A DNA stretch of 64,000 nt from Rotaria sordida (taxonomy: Eukaryota; Rotifera; Eurotatoria; Philodinida; Philodinidae): assembly GCA_905250125.1 (NCBI GenBank), contig CAJNOL010000098.1, forward strand, positions 186,001 through 250,000, written 5' to 3'. Below, in pieces: positions 8,889 to 22,700 of the stretch. Below the pieces are notes generated by a model. The model made no database searches. It was not told where the DNA came from and saw only the letters and a program-made list of their open reading frames with translations. Position numbers and translations under genes: made by a program. Positions within the stretch are counted from its first letter, which is position 1. Each line of letters opens with the position of its first letter.

Positions 8889-11800
8889 TTTTAATAAAGA
8901 CTAAGAATTATGTATTCTTATATGGAAATATAAATAAAAATAAATTGAGAATACTTTATATATATATTATAGTAATTGCCGATTTTGTAGTTACTAGAAA
9001 ATATGTAGGACAGTTTTTGATATGAAATCTGTTTGACTCGAGTCTCTTTATACTCTCTTATTTTAAAGAGATTTACAATGTAATTGCTTATTCAAATATA
9101 CTCTACAAATGCGTAGATTAGCAATGCTATTACTCATATAACATGCAATACTATCAATCATGCAAAATGAGAATAGATTTATCATTTACTCATGCGCATA
9201 TTTCATAAGAGATTAACTAAAAAGACAAATGGAAAATAAAATATTTGTTTTCTTGAGTAATATCACTGGTTAATGTTTGGTAATCATGGAAAAGATTTNN
9301 NNNNNNNNNNNNNNNNNNNNNNNNNNNNNNNNNNNNNNNNNNNNNNNNNNNNNNNNNNNNNNNNNNNNNNNNNNNNNNNNNNNNNNNNNNNNNNNNNNAA
9401 ATTAGTTTGGAGATGTAGAGAAATGTCTAAGCTTTCGAACGATCTGAAAACTTTCGAACTTGAATTTATAGAGTCTTTAAAAATAAGGTTTTTTATGACT
9501 TAAGTAAAACCAGACAAAATTAGCTATAGTAATTGATTTACCTCGATACATAAGCGTAATAATTGATTTATCCCACAAACGGGTAAATCAAAGATTGAAA
9601 AGGTGGTCTTCTGAAAATCGGCGTAGATCCGCTCCTGAAAAGTATTTTAAAAAACTAAAAGCATAGTCTTATAGAGCTTTGTCTGCTCTACATAGTTGGT
9701 AGGGAAAATTGTTCGATTTGATGAAAAATAGAAAAGTTATAAGAGAAAAAAAAGAAACTACTGAAAGCATAATTGATTTTCCCCCACCTCACTCTACTTC
9801 GTTTTTTTGATCCAATACAGAGAGTAAATCATACTCTAAATGGAACAATTATCGTCATAGTTAAAATAGAAAGACAATAGAAATTATATTTGGATATACT
9901 CTAAGACTTGAAAAATGCATGTGAAAGAAGAATAATAAAAATAATCTATGATTTTAAGTAATTCCATTGAGATTGACGCGTCTTATTTATGTTAGTATGA
10001 CGTAAGAAATCCATGAATAGCTCAATGGAATAAAACAAATTATACATATCGTGATTATCAACAATATTTTTTATTATATTTTTCTTTCATATCTCCGATT
10101 TCATTCAACAAGACAAATAATTATATAATAAACAGATGTTTTATTCATATTCATAGACTTTTACTTAATTACAAATCATTTGTATTAGGAATTAGAATCT
10201 TGAAATTAATATGAAACCTATAATTTGTTTGATTTGTGAATAAAAATTATCAATCAAAAAAGAAAGAGGAACCAGGCAAAATTGTAAACGAAGATTACTA
10301 GGTTATAATAGAAATAAATTGACTAATAATTATACAGATGGAGACATGTTCACATTAGAAAAAAAAAGACGAAAGAATAAGATGAATAATCCAGAAAAAT
10401 CAAATGCTAACATTGAATATATGTTTTATTTTCAACAATAGAATTAAAATTTGGTTGATATAACAATTAAAAAATCTTCTTGGATGTATATAATAAACAT
10501 CAAAAATTATATAACTGATACAAAATCATATTAAAATTTCCTTCTGTTTTTGATATTTTCCTATGATACGAACGATTCAACTTGAGTATTTTTAATGAGC
10601 GAAGATCCTCAAGTGACAGACGCTAGTTGAGCTGATTTATTGCTCATACGGCAGCTCCGGTGAGATTAATCAAAGGTTGCAAGGACAAGAACTCTTCTTT
10701 TCGAAATTATAACTATTATAATATGTTTTCATCATCTGAGAATGATATTGATGGAACATCTAATGATCGAATTTTGTGCAAATGTACGTCTAATGCTTCT
10801 CAGAATATTCTAGAAAATTTCCTTCTCGAATTATTGAATTTTCAAATACCACTTATATTTGCTAAGAATTCAATATCGAGAGAGAAGCATTCGTTTTTTG
10901 CGAAAACTTCTGGAATATTAGTCGATATTTCCATCAATCCATTGCAGAGATGTGAAAATTATAAATTCGAAAAGAAGAATCCCTATCGTTTCAGTCTTTG
11001 ACTAATCTCATTGAAACCTAGTTATGGACAAAATTTATAATTAACTCAATTGACTTTAGTGAGTTAGAAATCTTCCGTTGTTAGTTGATTAGCTTTATTT
11101 AACTATCATTTGAGATGAACATGTTAGTTTCAAAAACGTTTTAAAATACAACAATAAATATAAAAATGAACACTAAAATAAAATGTATTTTATCTTACTC
11201 ATGTTATGACATCATTTATTACATAAATTGCATATTAAACCATCGATAATATCTTGCAGATAAGATGATTACATGCATTTTGTTCTGTATAGATAATAAC
11301 TAGATCTAATATATAAATACTGAACATAATGCAATGTACTCACAAAATTGTAATAAATACAAGATGAACAAGTATCACATTATCAGCAATTGACTATCTT
11401 GAAATAAATGAAGTATAGTTCTTTCATTTGTATTTAATATTTGAGCATTATCCAAAGACAAAAAGAAAAATTTAAGAAATACTCACCATATCAAAACTAG
11501 CAACATACTTAGCAAAGGTAACATTAAAAATTCTACATCTACTTAATGCTATGTATCAATAATGAGTCAAATGCATTTTATAACTTAACTAAATAAAACA
11601 AATAAATACAATATGTTGATAAGCTAAACGTAAATTAGCTCATTGTGGTTATCAGAGATCGTATAAAATAAATATTAAGATCATAATTCAGCATACGAAT
11701 CAACACTATTACAATTATTTGATCAATATAATTAGCAACAAAAACAATTGTTCAATCGAAATCATAAGCAGGAGTTTTTTCGAAATGATTTTCATGTTCA

Positions 11801-13370
11801 TCTCAGTTGAGACTATAACATTATACAAACTTTGAAGAATTTTGTTTCAATTTCTTTTTCATCTCTACAAACTCTATTTTCAATACAATCTTAAAAATTT
11901 CAAAAATCTCTATCTTCAAAGAAAATATACAAAATATTTTAAATGTTTAATATGTTAAAAACAAACAACTCTTGTCGTTACGACTCGCTTGAATATTCAA
12001 TTCTTCTTGTATAATATCCTACTATACAAGCTCAATCAATAATGATATCAAATGTATGCATGAGAGTCGGTGTGAGTATGAATCTTGATACGCTTACCAG
12101 TATCAATATGGATTTGGTTTTGAATGTCTATGTAACTCTTCTTTTCACTTATTCAACAAATAATACTCAAATACACTTACGGCCATACCTATCCATCATA
12201 TTAGTACACCCACACATCATATCAAATAGCTGTTCTGAATCTTCACAAATATATGTGTACACGTGACTTTGCACGTGCAATCAAGCATACAAATGTATTT
12301 TATTTCGTATGATACGTTTCTTCACTCGAGAGAAAAAAAACAAGCAATCCAATAATGAATACAATGAATGTTTTCTTTAGAGTACAAATATTAATATATG
12401 AACTGAAGACAAATATCCTGAAGTCTATTCACTGAATATACATACTTTACTGCTTTAAATTGTTTATTTACTTTCACACTTGAATAGTATAAATAAGAGA
12501 AAATGACTAATTGTGTCTGTTTAAATAATATATCATAGATATTTTTCTTGTTCAAATTAGAACTTAATCTATCAATAATTTGAAATCAATGTGAAGAATA
12601 AATGAATTCTAACATAATTTATTTTTTTCTTGTAGAAGATTAATGAAAAATGCCATTTATTTGGAACTGATAGTATAATGAGAGACATCTAAGATAATAA
12701 AATAAAGAAGTTTTTTTTTTGTCTGAAAACATTCTATTTGGTTTTTTTTTGAAATCTTTACATGAAATGTACAATATTTATAAATGAACACATTGATTAA
12801 GTGTCAGCGATCTATGAATTAAAAACACAATTATCGTACTGATTTCAACATTAAATTCCGTTGTAGATTTAACAAAATACATTTTAGTTCGATATTATTA
12901 ATTATATTATACCAATATAAAGAAGATTAGAATACAAGATTCAATGAAAATAGTTTTATATTGATATAATGATCTTTATTATAGTATATGAATATTTTTC
13001 AAAAAGAAATAATAAAAGAATAAAAATTTGATTGATGAAATGAATATTATTAAAGTATATCGTATCATAATTTAGATTAAAATATCGAATCACCAGTTAT
13101 TCTTTTATGTTGTATTATTTGAAATGTGGTTCTTTTTTTCATTTAAGTTTAATTTTCTTTTGAGAATTATAATAAAAAAATTTTTAATAAAAACAAAATT
13201 TGTTCTGATATGACTTTTGCCTGATATTTATGCTGTTCCTTATAATCATCATTTTTCATTCTTCTTTTAAACTTATCATTTACATTAGATAAGTAATGTT
13301 TTTTGTTTTTATCTCTTTCTTTTATATATACGCTTTTTAGTATGATAAGAAACTAAAAATTACTTGACGA
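8889..13370. other. gene desert containing an assembly gap
   Basis: About 4.5 kb with no convincing gene. It includes the 100-N gap at 9299..9398. A short open frame at 10660..11001 sits in slightly less AT-rich sequence (10590-11000) but begins with GTG and resembles nothing I know; it could be a fragment of a decayed gene. The remainder is AT-rich spacer. Confidence 0.5.
9299..9398. other. assembly gap (100 N)
   Basis: Exactly 100 consecutive N, the conventional placeholder for a scaffold join of unknown size. Sequence continuity across it is not guaranteed. Confidence 0.98.
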
Positions 13371-14051
13371 ATGACACAATTTCATTTGATCAAACCAGGA
13401 ACACTTACGGTTGGTACTTATACTGGATTTGCACCTGTCACCTGGCGTGATGATGATGGTACTGCACGTGGCAGAGATATTGATTTGTTACGAGCATTTG
13501 CTGATAAATGGAATCTAAATATTGTCTTTCATTTCTTTCCGTTTGAACAACTTTGGCAACGACCAGGTAATAATGAAATTGATATTGCAACAGGTGGTAT
13601 TACTCCTTTGGAGTCTCGTAAAACACCAGGTGTTGTATGGAGTAAACCTTATTATACCGTGCAACGTTCATTACTTATTCGTGCTACTGATCGTGAACAA
13701 TATAAAACTATGTCTGACTTTAGTGGTAAAAAAATTGTAGTGACAACTGGTTCTACTGCACAACTTGATACCGAACAACGAAAGCCAACAAATGCATGTA
13801 TCATTTATTATGATGGCAATCAAGCAGAAATAGTTAGTCAACTGCTCGATGGAACGATAGATGCATTTGCTGAAGGTGATATTTGTAGTAATTATTTAGC
13901 AACGACATGTTATCCAGATCAGTTGGCAGTTACCGATGTGCATCCTATGAATGAACCTGAACACTTTGTTTTTGCTGTACGAGAAGCAAGTGGTGATCAT
14001 CTACTCAATGCTTTGAATACCTTCATTTTCGACCATTGTAATGATTATTAA
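13371..14051 (+). CDS. bacterial-type family 3 solute-binding protein (acquired gene candidate)
   Basis: Intronless 226-residue frame starting MTQFHLIKPGTLTVGTY. It reads as a family 3 extracellular solute-binding protein (SBP_bac_3): an early beta strand with GFAPVTWRDDDG, the GRDIDLLRAFADKW helix, an EIDIATGGITPLESRK loop with the ligand-contacting arginine, FSGKKIVVTTGSTAQ at the start of the second lobe, and GTIDAFAEGD. In bacteria these capture amino acids or related small molecules for ABC importers, and some relatives are periplasmic cyclohexadienyl dehydratases. Here there is no signal peptide, no lipobox and no transporter neighbour, so a cytosolic enzyme or ligand-binding role is more likely. 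Base composition is visibly less AT-rich than the surroundings. Lack of introns and family distribution suggest transfer from bacteria. The frame is intact, so it may be functional. Confidence 0.85.
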   Translation: MTQFHLIKPGTLTVGTYTGFAPVTWRDDDGTARGRDIDLLRAFADKWNLNIVFHFFPFEQLWQRPGNNEIDIATGGITPLESRKTPGVVWSKPYYTVQRSLLIRATDREQYKTMSDFSGKKIVVTTGSTAQLDTEQRKPTNACIIYYDGNQAEIVSQLLDGTIDAFAEGDICSNYLATTCYPDQLAVTDVHPMNEPEHFVFAVREASGDHLLNALNTFIFDHCNDY

Positions 14052-16394
14052 ACATTTAAGAATTGCAGTTGTCATTTTTTTTTACACACATCACTTTTGT
14101 ACATAATGAATACAAAATAGAAATGAATCTGATTTTCTTTGTAATATTCGTTGAAGACTTCCTTCAGAGAACTAGATTCTCGTCAAAAGAAATGATTTTT
14201 GATTCTCAAAAGTTGTGAGGGAATCGTAGAAACTATCTGAACAAATAATGATGTCTAGAGCCATGAGTAAATTTTGTTGGTAGTGTTAGATCCGAAAAAT
14301 AAGCAAATATTTTTCAGAAGTAATCAAATGTTGTACATCTCAGAGACATGCTTTTTGTGATCTACAATGGCATGAGGGTACAGATGCAGATTTTCTATTC
14401 ATCCGCACCCTCAAAGTAGATGTTTTATATAAAATCAAATACCATATTTCTTATGAGTTACTAATAAAAACTAATCATCATTAGCAGTCTTTAAAAAAAC
14501 TGTAAAGTAACAAGTGAATTAAAAAACAAACAATAAATTGTTATTATTCTGTCATTATTATGTTGTTGAATAGTATAAAAAATATAAATGGAATGGTAGT
14601 TAGTGATATACTTCGTAAAAGGACATTGTAATGTGTATAGACAAATGCTTTGATTGATATGTAATATATCTATCATATTTTAAGTAATAATAGGGATACT
14701 ATATAAAAAAAATTCTTTTGTGTTTTTCTCAAAATTGTTTTTTTTCGGTAATGATCCAATTGCGGACAAATTTTTTTTCTCAATATACTTCATTCTAGAG
14801 AGCTGTGTTTTGTTTTTATCAATAGATATATGCATAGTTCCTCAGGTAATGAAAAGGAATTTTCTAAGTAATCTTCAATGCTAGATAAATTCTTAGTGTT
14901 TCAGAAAGCCATGCGTAGCGCATTTTCAAACTTTTGAAGCTTCAATGATCCAAAAAAATGAAACAGTGTAAAAATTAAAAAAACTTTTCCTCATCCGGAA
15001 TAGTAAGAAGCTCTCTTTCAAATGAAACCAATCCGAATTCTGCAGCTTAGTCATTAGAAATCTTCTGAACGGTAGGGTATGAATACGTAAATTTTTTTTA
15101 TCGACACGCCTCCATGAATCAAACATCTATGCAAAGCATCATCAATATTTCATGTACTCTGTCGAAGTTAGATTTTTTAGAGTGGGATGGCAAAGTGTGC
15201 GTTTTTTGCATGGCTAGTGGACATGTGACTTTCCAGCTCGCAAACGGATTTCTTTGCTCAGAAATGATTAAATATGAGACAGAAAAAGCATTTTAAAGAA
15301 AAACAACATTCTTCGAGGAAAAAAATTTTTCGACAAAAAATGCCTGATGGGATTCTTGTCTTCATTTTTTCGAGAAAATATTTTTCTTCAAAACTGTTTT
15401 CCATTATATATCATTCGATGCAGTTTTATGTACTGATTTCAAATATACTAATTATTTTTGTCAATTAAATATTTTACTCAAACCGGACAAACTGAAAATC
15501 ACCTGACGCCCCTAAGTTTTTTGAAAACCCACTATGTAGTCTAGGGATGTTTGCGCTAATAGGAATTAAAGACAGTAGATAGAAGGGCATTCTGGCAAAA
15601 CTTGGAAAACTTTGGAGATTGGATGTGGATGAATTGTTCGTTTTACGGGACTAGCCGTTCGGACGACACTGTAGAAAAAAATGTTTTTTATCATTGTATA
15701 GAGCTCGACTTGAAGATACAGAAAATGTACTTGACTTGTCTATCGAACAGTTTAATTTACTCAGATATGAATTTTCCCAGTGACATCACGATTTTCAGGC
15801 TAATTTTTGTATAAATGATTTTTCAGTTTTTTTAAGATTGTAGCAAAGTTATTTATATCATTCGATAGACTATATATTCCTATATTTAAACCGTGAAAAA
15901 TCGCAATTTTTAATTCTTAGTCAAATATTTGCCTAGCTGCGCACTGTGAGAGAACCTTAAACTTCCACAAAAAGAAACATTTTGTATTTTGCGCATTTTA
16001 TTTGATCGTAATAGTCAATACTAGATTCCTATTTACTAGACATATCGCGTGAAAAAACTCAAGTAATGAACGATGTTCGTTAAGATTTCACTGGTTTTTC
16101 TTTCCTATGTTTTAATATTGTATTAATCGAAAAGCAAATGATGTGTGTAATAGAATTTCAAAAAATTTTTTTGTCTATCTCACTCATAATTCTGTTGAAT
16201 AATTTTTATTTTGAATAATAATTTAGGTGCGCAATACCAAGTGTAATTCTTTCTCTTATAAAATTCGATGTTATAATTAGTTATTCAAATGAAAAAATAT
16301 ATAAAGAATTTAATTATATATTTCATTTCTATTCATTCGATCACTATATTTAAACGTATTACTTCGACATTTTCTTTGATATTTACGATTTACT
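14052..16394. other. intergenic, nothing identified
   Basis: About 2.3 kb. The part at 14900-15830 is less AT-rich and contains several short open frames on both strands that share no recognisable domain. It may be remnant mobile or decayed coding sequence. The flanks are plain AT-rich spacer. Confidence 0.45.
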
Positions 16395-16643
16395 ATGGCA
16401 TATTATCGTCTCTCATATCTATTGAGTGCTTTTATCGTCGTCGTTGTTGCTTTATTACTCTTTCAATTTATCACTACGGTCAGTGCTCGCCGAGAATGTA
16501 CACGTATGCCTATATGCAACAGTTATCCAGTACTGCTGTGTCCTATTCAAGAGTATTGTTGGGAAGTGACTGATCCAAAACCTATTTCGGTTAAAAAGAA
16601 ACGTCACTTACGTCGACGTTCTTTGCCTATCAAGGAGAACTGA
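16395..16643 (+). CDS. small secreted basic peptide with four cysteines
   Basis: Intronless 82-residue frame starting MAYYRLSYLLSAFIVVV. Residues about 8-28 form a strong hydrophobic core, with a plausible signal-peptidase site after TVSA. The mature part carries four cysteines spaced C-x5-C-x7-C-x6-C, enough for two disulfides, and ends in a very basic tail with VKKKRHLRRR, which contains dibasic processing sites. This architecture fits a secreted signalling or defence peptide precursor. I recognise no family and infer no activity. No introns or neighbours help. A longer frame overlaps it in another phase starting at 16289, but that one has no signal peptide or conserved features. Confidence 0.5.
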   Translation: MAYYRLSYLLSAFIVVVVALLLFQFITTVSARRECTRMPICNSYPVLLCPIQEYCWEVTDPKPISVKKKRHLRRRSLPIKEN

Positions 16644-19600
16644 TTCGTCATGAATGAATTACAATATTGACCATATCATTAAATCTATATATATATATAT
16701 ACCAACTTTTTTGTCTCTAATGTCCCTTTTTATCTTTGATTGAATAAAAAAAGAAACGAACTGATGCTCGCTTGTGACGATTCAAATTTAAAAATTCTCG
16801 AAATTTTTATCTATATTATATATGTTATTTATAAATAGTAAAGGAACATTGTACAAAAATGCCGTAGCTTCTCAAAAGAAATATCTTTAAAATATATTTT
16901 TTTTTTCTTTGAAAATTTTGTTTATTTATTTAATTCTTATATGTACATAAGATGTTCTAGGTTTTTATTTTTAGCTATTTAAAAGCAAGTTCAGCTTATA
17001 TATTGTCAGTACTACTTGATAATTATCTTCAGATATCTAAAGATTAAATACAAAACATCTCAAACTTCCTCTATAAAAAAAAAAGTAAATATTTTTAAAA
17101 TGTTCAAGCGATTTACAGATGTTTTTTTTTTCAATATTATAGTATTTTAACAATATTTGAATACTCACAATAACTTCTACCGTAACCATTACCATCTATC
17201 CCTTAATATTTTTAAAGCAAATATCGTAGGAGCATCTATCTTAAGTGCAATAGTCTTGTTACCATTGAAAAAAAAAACGTTGCAAAAAGTTTACTTTTGG
17301 ATTAATTTATTTTTGTTATTGACTCTCATTCTAAATTCAATCAGATCTTCATATATATCTCATGCAGATTGATTTTCACGTTATATTTTTATTGATCTAT
17401 CATTTAAATAAAAAGCGACTTTGTTCGGAAGAAAAAGATTAATTCTCTTGATTGTTGTCAAAAATTTTACAACTTCAATTCAATTGTTTGAATCTTCTTC
17501 ATGCAGTGACTTGACAAATTATATCTTGTATAGCGTCATTAAAACATATTTGTCGAATGAAACAATTTAATCTTTTAAAAGTTTGTCAACTTGTTATTGT
17601 ACAAGTTTCATAAAAAACGTTGAAAAATATTTCGATTACAGTCTATTTCTGACGTCTGTATGCGAAATATGATTTGTATTGTTCGTTTTACCACAATAAA
17701 TGACTCAATCATGCAAAAAAAAATATAGTATAAACATTTTCAATAGAATCTTTTAAAATCAGCCATTTCTTTGAATTTTTTTTGCAACAATTCTCATTGG
17801 CGCTATTGAATTGAACAAATGCTTTGTTAGAAGATAAAGACATTTACTATCTTCGTCTACTGTCTCCTTTCTTTTCTTTATATTCGTATTTTATTTAATG
17901 TGACTTCTTCGCTCGATTGGCCGATTATATAACTGCGGTCATCTGTTTTTTTTTCGTTGTTAAGCCTAATTCAACTAACGTTCCTAATAAACAGAAAGAG
18001 AGACACTCTTCTCATAATATCGAACGCAGAGTGAACTACACAAGTAACTATACTTCACATATTTCAATTCTAATAATTATACGATCAGAACGATGAGAGT
18101 ACGCAAGACTATTCACAGAAATAGACTCACTGCTCGATTCATTAAATAGTCATAGAATTCGTTTTGAATAGTATATAATTTTTTTTTAACTAGTGCTTGA
18201 TATGAAGTAGACATTCAACCAGATGTATTCAAACTTACCAACCCTTGGACCGAAAGGAATCTGTTAGAATATATACATAGCTATGAATATTTAATAATTA
18301 CTATCCATTTCAAAATATAATATGCTGCACTATTTTTTGAATAACTTTTGATAGGAATATCATAGAGACCTGCGGTTCTCCACCATTCACGAGAAAAAAC
18401 TCGGCGCTGTCAAAGTATTTGTTTGAGAGTTATAAGACTTTTCCTGAGATCTTCAATTGCAGCCAATTGATCTGTGATCATTCAGAAAAGCACCTGAGTC
18501 GCATGACGATATTTATTTTTAGATTTGAACTGCTCTCACATTATTATCTCAGTATTTCAGAAATATTAAGATAGCAGTGTCAGATCAGCTCGAACCCCAA
18601 AATACATACCATTATTCGACTCAATATGAAGAATTGCCTCGGCATATATTCTTTTCTAGGTGATCATAAGTCAATTAGTTGAAATCGAGGACCTGAAGAA
18701 AGTCTTATAAATTTCGAACAGAACAAGCTGGGAATATCGACATTGTGTTGATCGAAAGCAAACAGTTTTTTTTTCTATCCAGTCGTCCTATTAAAAGTCT
18801 AAATCAAAATGGAAATAACTTCAGAATATTATCTTTTGAAAATTTTCATCACGAATTCACCTAATCGATCAATTAAATCTCGATATACTTCGATGACTCT
18901 AGATGTTCTCTCTTGAATAGTGAAAATTGTCGATCTCTATGATGTTTCTATGTATAATAATACTGATAGTCTTCCAATAGTGCTTGATATTAAATAGTTT
19001 GTTATTTGAGCATATTGAAATCTGTTACACATTGCTCAAAGAAAGTCTGCTGAGTACAAGGCGATGAAAATATTACCGAAGAATACATGAGGTGAATTAT
19101 TTTCATGAATTTGTTTCTTTGTATATTGTGCAACAAATCTGTAAGTGAGAATAACAAAGAACATCTTAAATGAAGACATACTAAAGTCATTTTATCATAT
19201 TTATTTAGTTTTTTTTTTTAATAAAAACAAATATCATGATTACATTTAATTCTGTTTGTCTAAAATACTTGAAATAGAATACAATGAATTTTTATTCATT
19301 CGAAAAAAAAATGTAATCAAGACTGTCATATGACTCACTAAAAAACAAAACACTTTTTTCCCCGCATTTAGGATAAAAATATAGAAAACGCATCATAGGA
19401 ATGGACTAATTGAATTTCGATGATTAATAATCATAGTCTAATATATCGCTAATGTTAACAATCCATACATGTCATTGTGTTATTTTTTCCCTGGGAAAGA
19501 AGCATCGCGAAAGGCAATGATATTATTCATAACTGTAATCGTATTCTAAATAGGTTCTAAGATCATTAACGAAAGACGAAGAAGGAATATTACATCTGTT

Positions 19601-19744
19601 TTTTTTACTTGTCAACATGCATCAGAAAAAGCAATAATATGCTAGTGGGAAATTTCACTGTAATGTGTTGATAGATATCAGGATTGTCTTAACTATAAAT
19701 ATAAACATTTGCATTGCTTACAAAATATAATCTATTTATTTAGA
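16644..19744. other. intergenic, nothing identified
   Basis: About 3.1 kb of AT-rich sequence. An 11-nt word tagtgcttgat recurs near 18191 and 18979 with similar following bases, possibly marking the ends of a degenerate element of about 800 bp. No coding region is supported. Confidence 0.45.
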
Positions 19745-22700
19745 ATGAATATTATTTCTATTGAAATTATTGTGTTAGTTCTTGCCATTGTGACAATTAT
19801 TAGTCACACTGAAACAACAATTAAACGGTCAAAATTTTCTCAAAATATTGGTTTTCGTTCATGTCAAAAACCAAAAAATGGTCAACATATATGTTTTTGT
19901 GGAAAAAACAATGTAACATTTGATCGTCTTAAAGGAGAACGATGCAATAAAGGACAAGTAATTAAAAAAGAAAGTCAAAAAAGGTATATAAAATTTGAAT
20001 TATTTGAAAACTTTCAAATAAACTTTATATTACAAATGAATATATTCTAAATAAAATTAATCGAATTTTTAGTAATACATCAAAAATTAATGGTCTTCGA
20101 TTAGTAACCAAAGCAATTCATCAATCTGCTCGTGATGATAATAAAAATGTTCAATGCATAGGACTTCGATATAAACCATTACTCAATGAAACTCAACAAG
20201 CATATGTACCACTTCGTAATGTATCAGTTGAAGCTTGGATTGATTCTTTTGCTGCCGACGTCACATTGACCCAAATATTTGTTAATCAAGAAGAAAATCC
20301 TATTGAAGCAATTTATGTATTTCCTATTGAGGTATGTCATTCAGAAGCTGATTTTTGTTAATATTTTATATAAAAAAAAACAAAAACAAATTCATAGTTG
20401 AAAATCGCATATGTACAAACTAACTATATAGATCATTCTAATGTACATATAGAAAGGATGAGGGTCAATACGTGCACTTTTCTCTCTAACATATTTGTGG
20501 AAAAAAAGGTTTATGCGATAGTAAGTCAACATTGGACTATAACATAAGTATATTTACTCATCTTAATTCAATATAAAGATTTTTCGCAGCTGTATCTCCC
20601 TCCAGTGCACCTGAAAGTTATTTTCTTTTCGTTTTGAGTTAACTACATGAAAAAAATAGAGTTGACTTCGCTGATTATGAATATCATCTTAGTTTTTTTA
20701 TAAACTATTTTGATGAGTGATGAGGGGAAATTTTCAAAGAAATTAGATCTTGAATGAATAAGCACGCTGTTCTTTGTTTCTGACCAACGAACAGTTTTAT
20801 ATAATGTTCTAAATATTTGACAACAAATTTCAAATGGGTATTCAAGTATTTTTTAGCTAATGGCGTAGAAATTAAAACATCTCAATATGTGAAACAGTTC
20901 ATAGAACCAGATTACAAACGAAAATCTTAGTTAATTAATGTAGGCGATTCCTTTCGAAATTATATCACTTCGCTATCTAACATGCTTACCCTCTGAAAAT
21001 CATATCGGCGAAACCAGTTTTTCATGTTCTTGTGCAATAAAATTACCATTTAGTAGTGAAAATTTATATTTTTCATTCATTAGATAGAGAAAACTTAGTT
21101 TAAACTTTTTGTCAAAGATTTAGACCACTGTATTGGATTGAGAATGACTTAACAAAAACAAACAGAGACAGTAGTCTTTTTTGTCTACGGTCAAAGTGTT
21201 GCTCATCTCATCTCATCTCTTTACTTGTTAAAATGATTTAGACAAAAACTGAGAAGATTTTCGTGTTCAATGTCATGAAGTCTATACTATGGCATCTGTT
21301 TGATATGAAATCAAGGAAAATAGTTTTCTAGTAGTCCATGATTGACTTATTATGACCATATGGTTTTTGTTTTGAAAAGTGAAGCCGTGATGATGAAAAT
21401 GATCTAATCACCCTTACTATTTTTCAATGTTAACTGTCATAATCCAAGAAGTTTTGATCTTTTTTCCACCAATCTGTAATACTTTAGAAATATTTAACTT
21501 AGTTAATCGACTATCCTCTATCTTATGAAAGACTAATTTTGTTAGTTAAATATATCGAACGATGCACAGCATGCTCAAACTATGAAAAGATGATCTGAAA
21601 AATATGATATGTCATTATTAAATGATAATCTTACTCAAAGAAAATAGGCTTTGTTTTTCCTCTTCAAGGACATATTTGAATAGAGCATGAAAACTGGAAC
21701 TGCTTATATCACTTTTAGATGGTACTCAGTTTAGATAGTGAAGTGATATAATTTCGAAAGAAGCCACATACATCAATTGATTAGGATTTTCGCTTGTAAT
21801 CTAGTTCTATGAACTATTTCACTTACTGCGATGTTTTAATTTCTACATCATTATATTAGGCTGGTAGTCGGTCAAAAACAAAGCATAAGATGCTTATTCA
21901 CTCAGGACCTAATTCTTTAGAAATTTGCTCTCTTAATACATCGAAATAGTTTATACAAAAACTAAGATGATATTTATAATCAGCGCTGTGAACTCTATAT
22001 TTTGCATGTGTTTAAGTATAAACGATGAGAACAAAAAATTCAGGAGCATCCTAGTGGGATACCGATGAGGAAAATCTCAGTGTCGAACTAAAGTGAATAA
22101 ATATGTCTATGTCACAACTCATGGTTGACTTATTATTTAGTTCAAATAGAAATTTTTGATTTTGTAGGAAAATGGTGCCGTTTATTCTTTTACGGCTGAA
22201 ATTGACAATCGAACGATCACAGCTGTATTAAAAGAAAAGAAAAAAGCAGAAGAAGAATATAAATCAGCTGTAGAACAAGGTCAAACAGCAGTTTTAATGC
22301 GACAAAGCCAAGAAACATTAGATACATTCACTGTGAGTAATTTATAAATATATTTAAATAAAAATTTTTATCAATTCAAAAAAAACTTCATATCTATATT
22401 TAGGTTAATGTTGGTGCTTTACCACCTGGAAAAGAATGTCGAGTTAAAATTACATATGTAGCTGAATTAGATTTAATTGATGGAAATTCTATTCGATTTG
22501 TTGTTCCTACGACTATTGCTCCACGATATAATCCATCATTAGGTCGTCTACAAACACCTGATGGTACACCAGCTGAATATGTTCAAAACACTTCATATTC
22601 AATGTCGTTTCAAGCACATGTTCTTCGTGGTGATGAACGTAAGTAGATATTTTATTGATTGAAAGATTTTTTTTTTTTATTATTTAAATTAATTCATATA

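Noticed and set aside
10660..11001. 113-codon frame in a less AT-rich patch
   Set aside because: Starts with GTG, shows no domain, signal or splice partners; kept only as a remark within the desert.
14926..15814. Several short frames on both strands
   Set aside because: Overlapping, without shared homology or gene structure; base composition alone is not enough.
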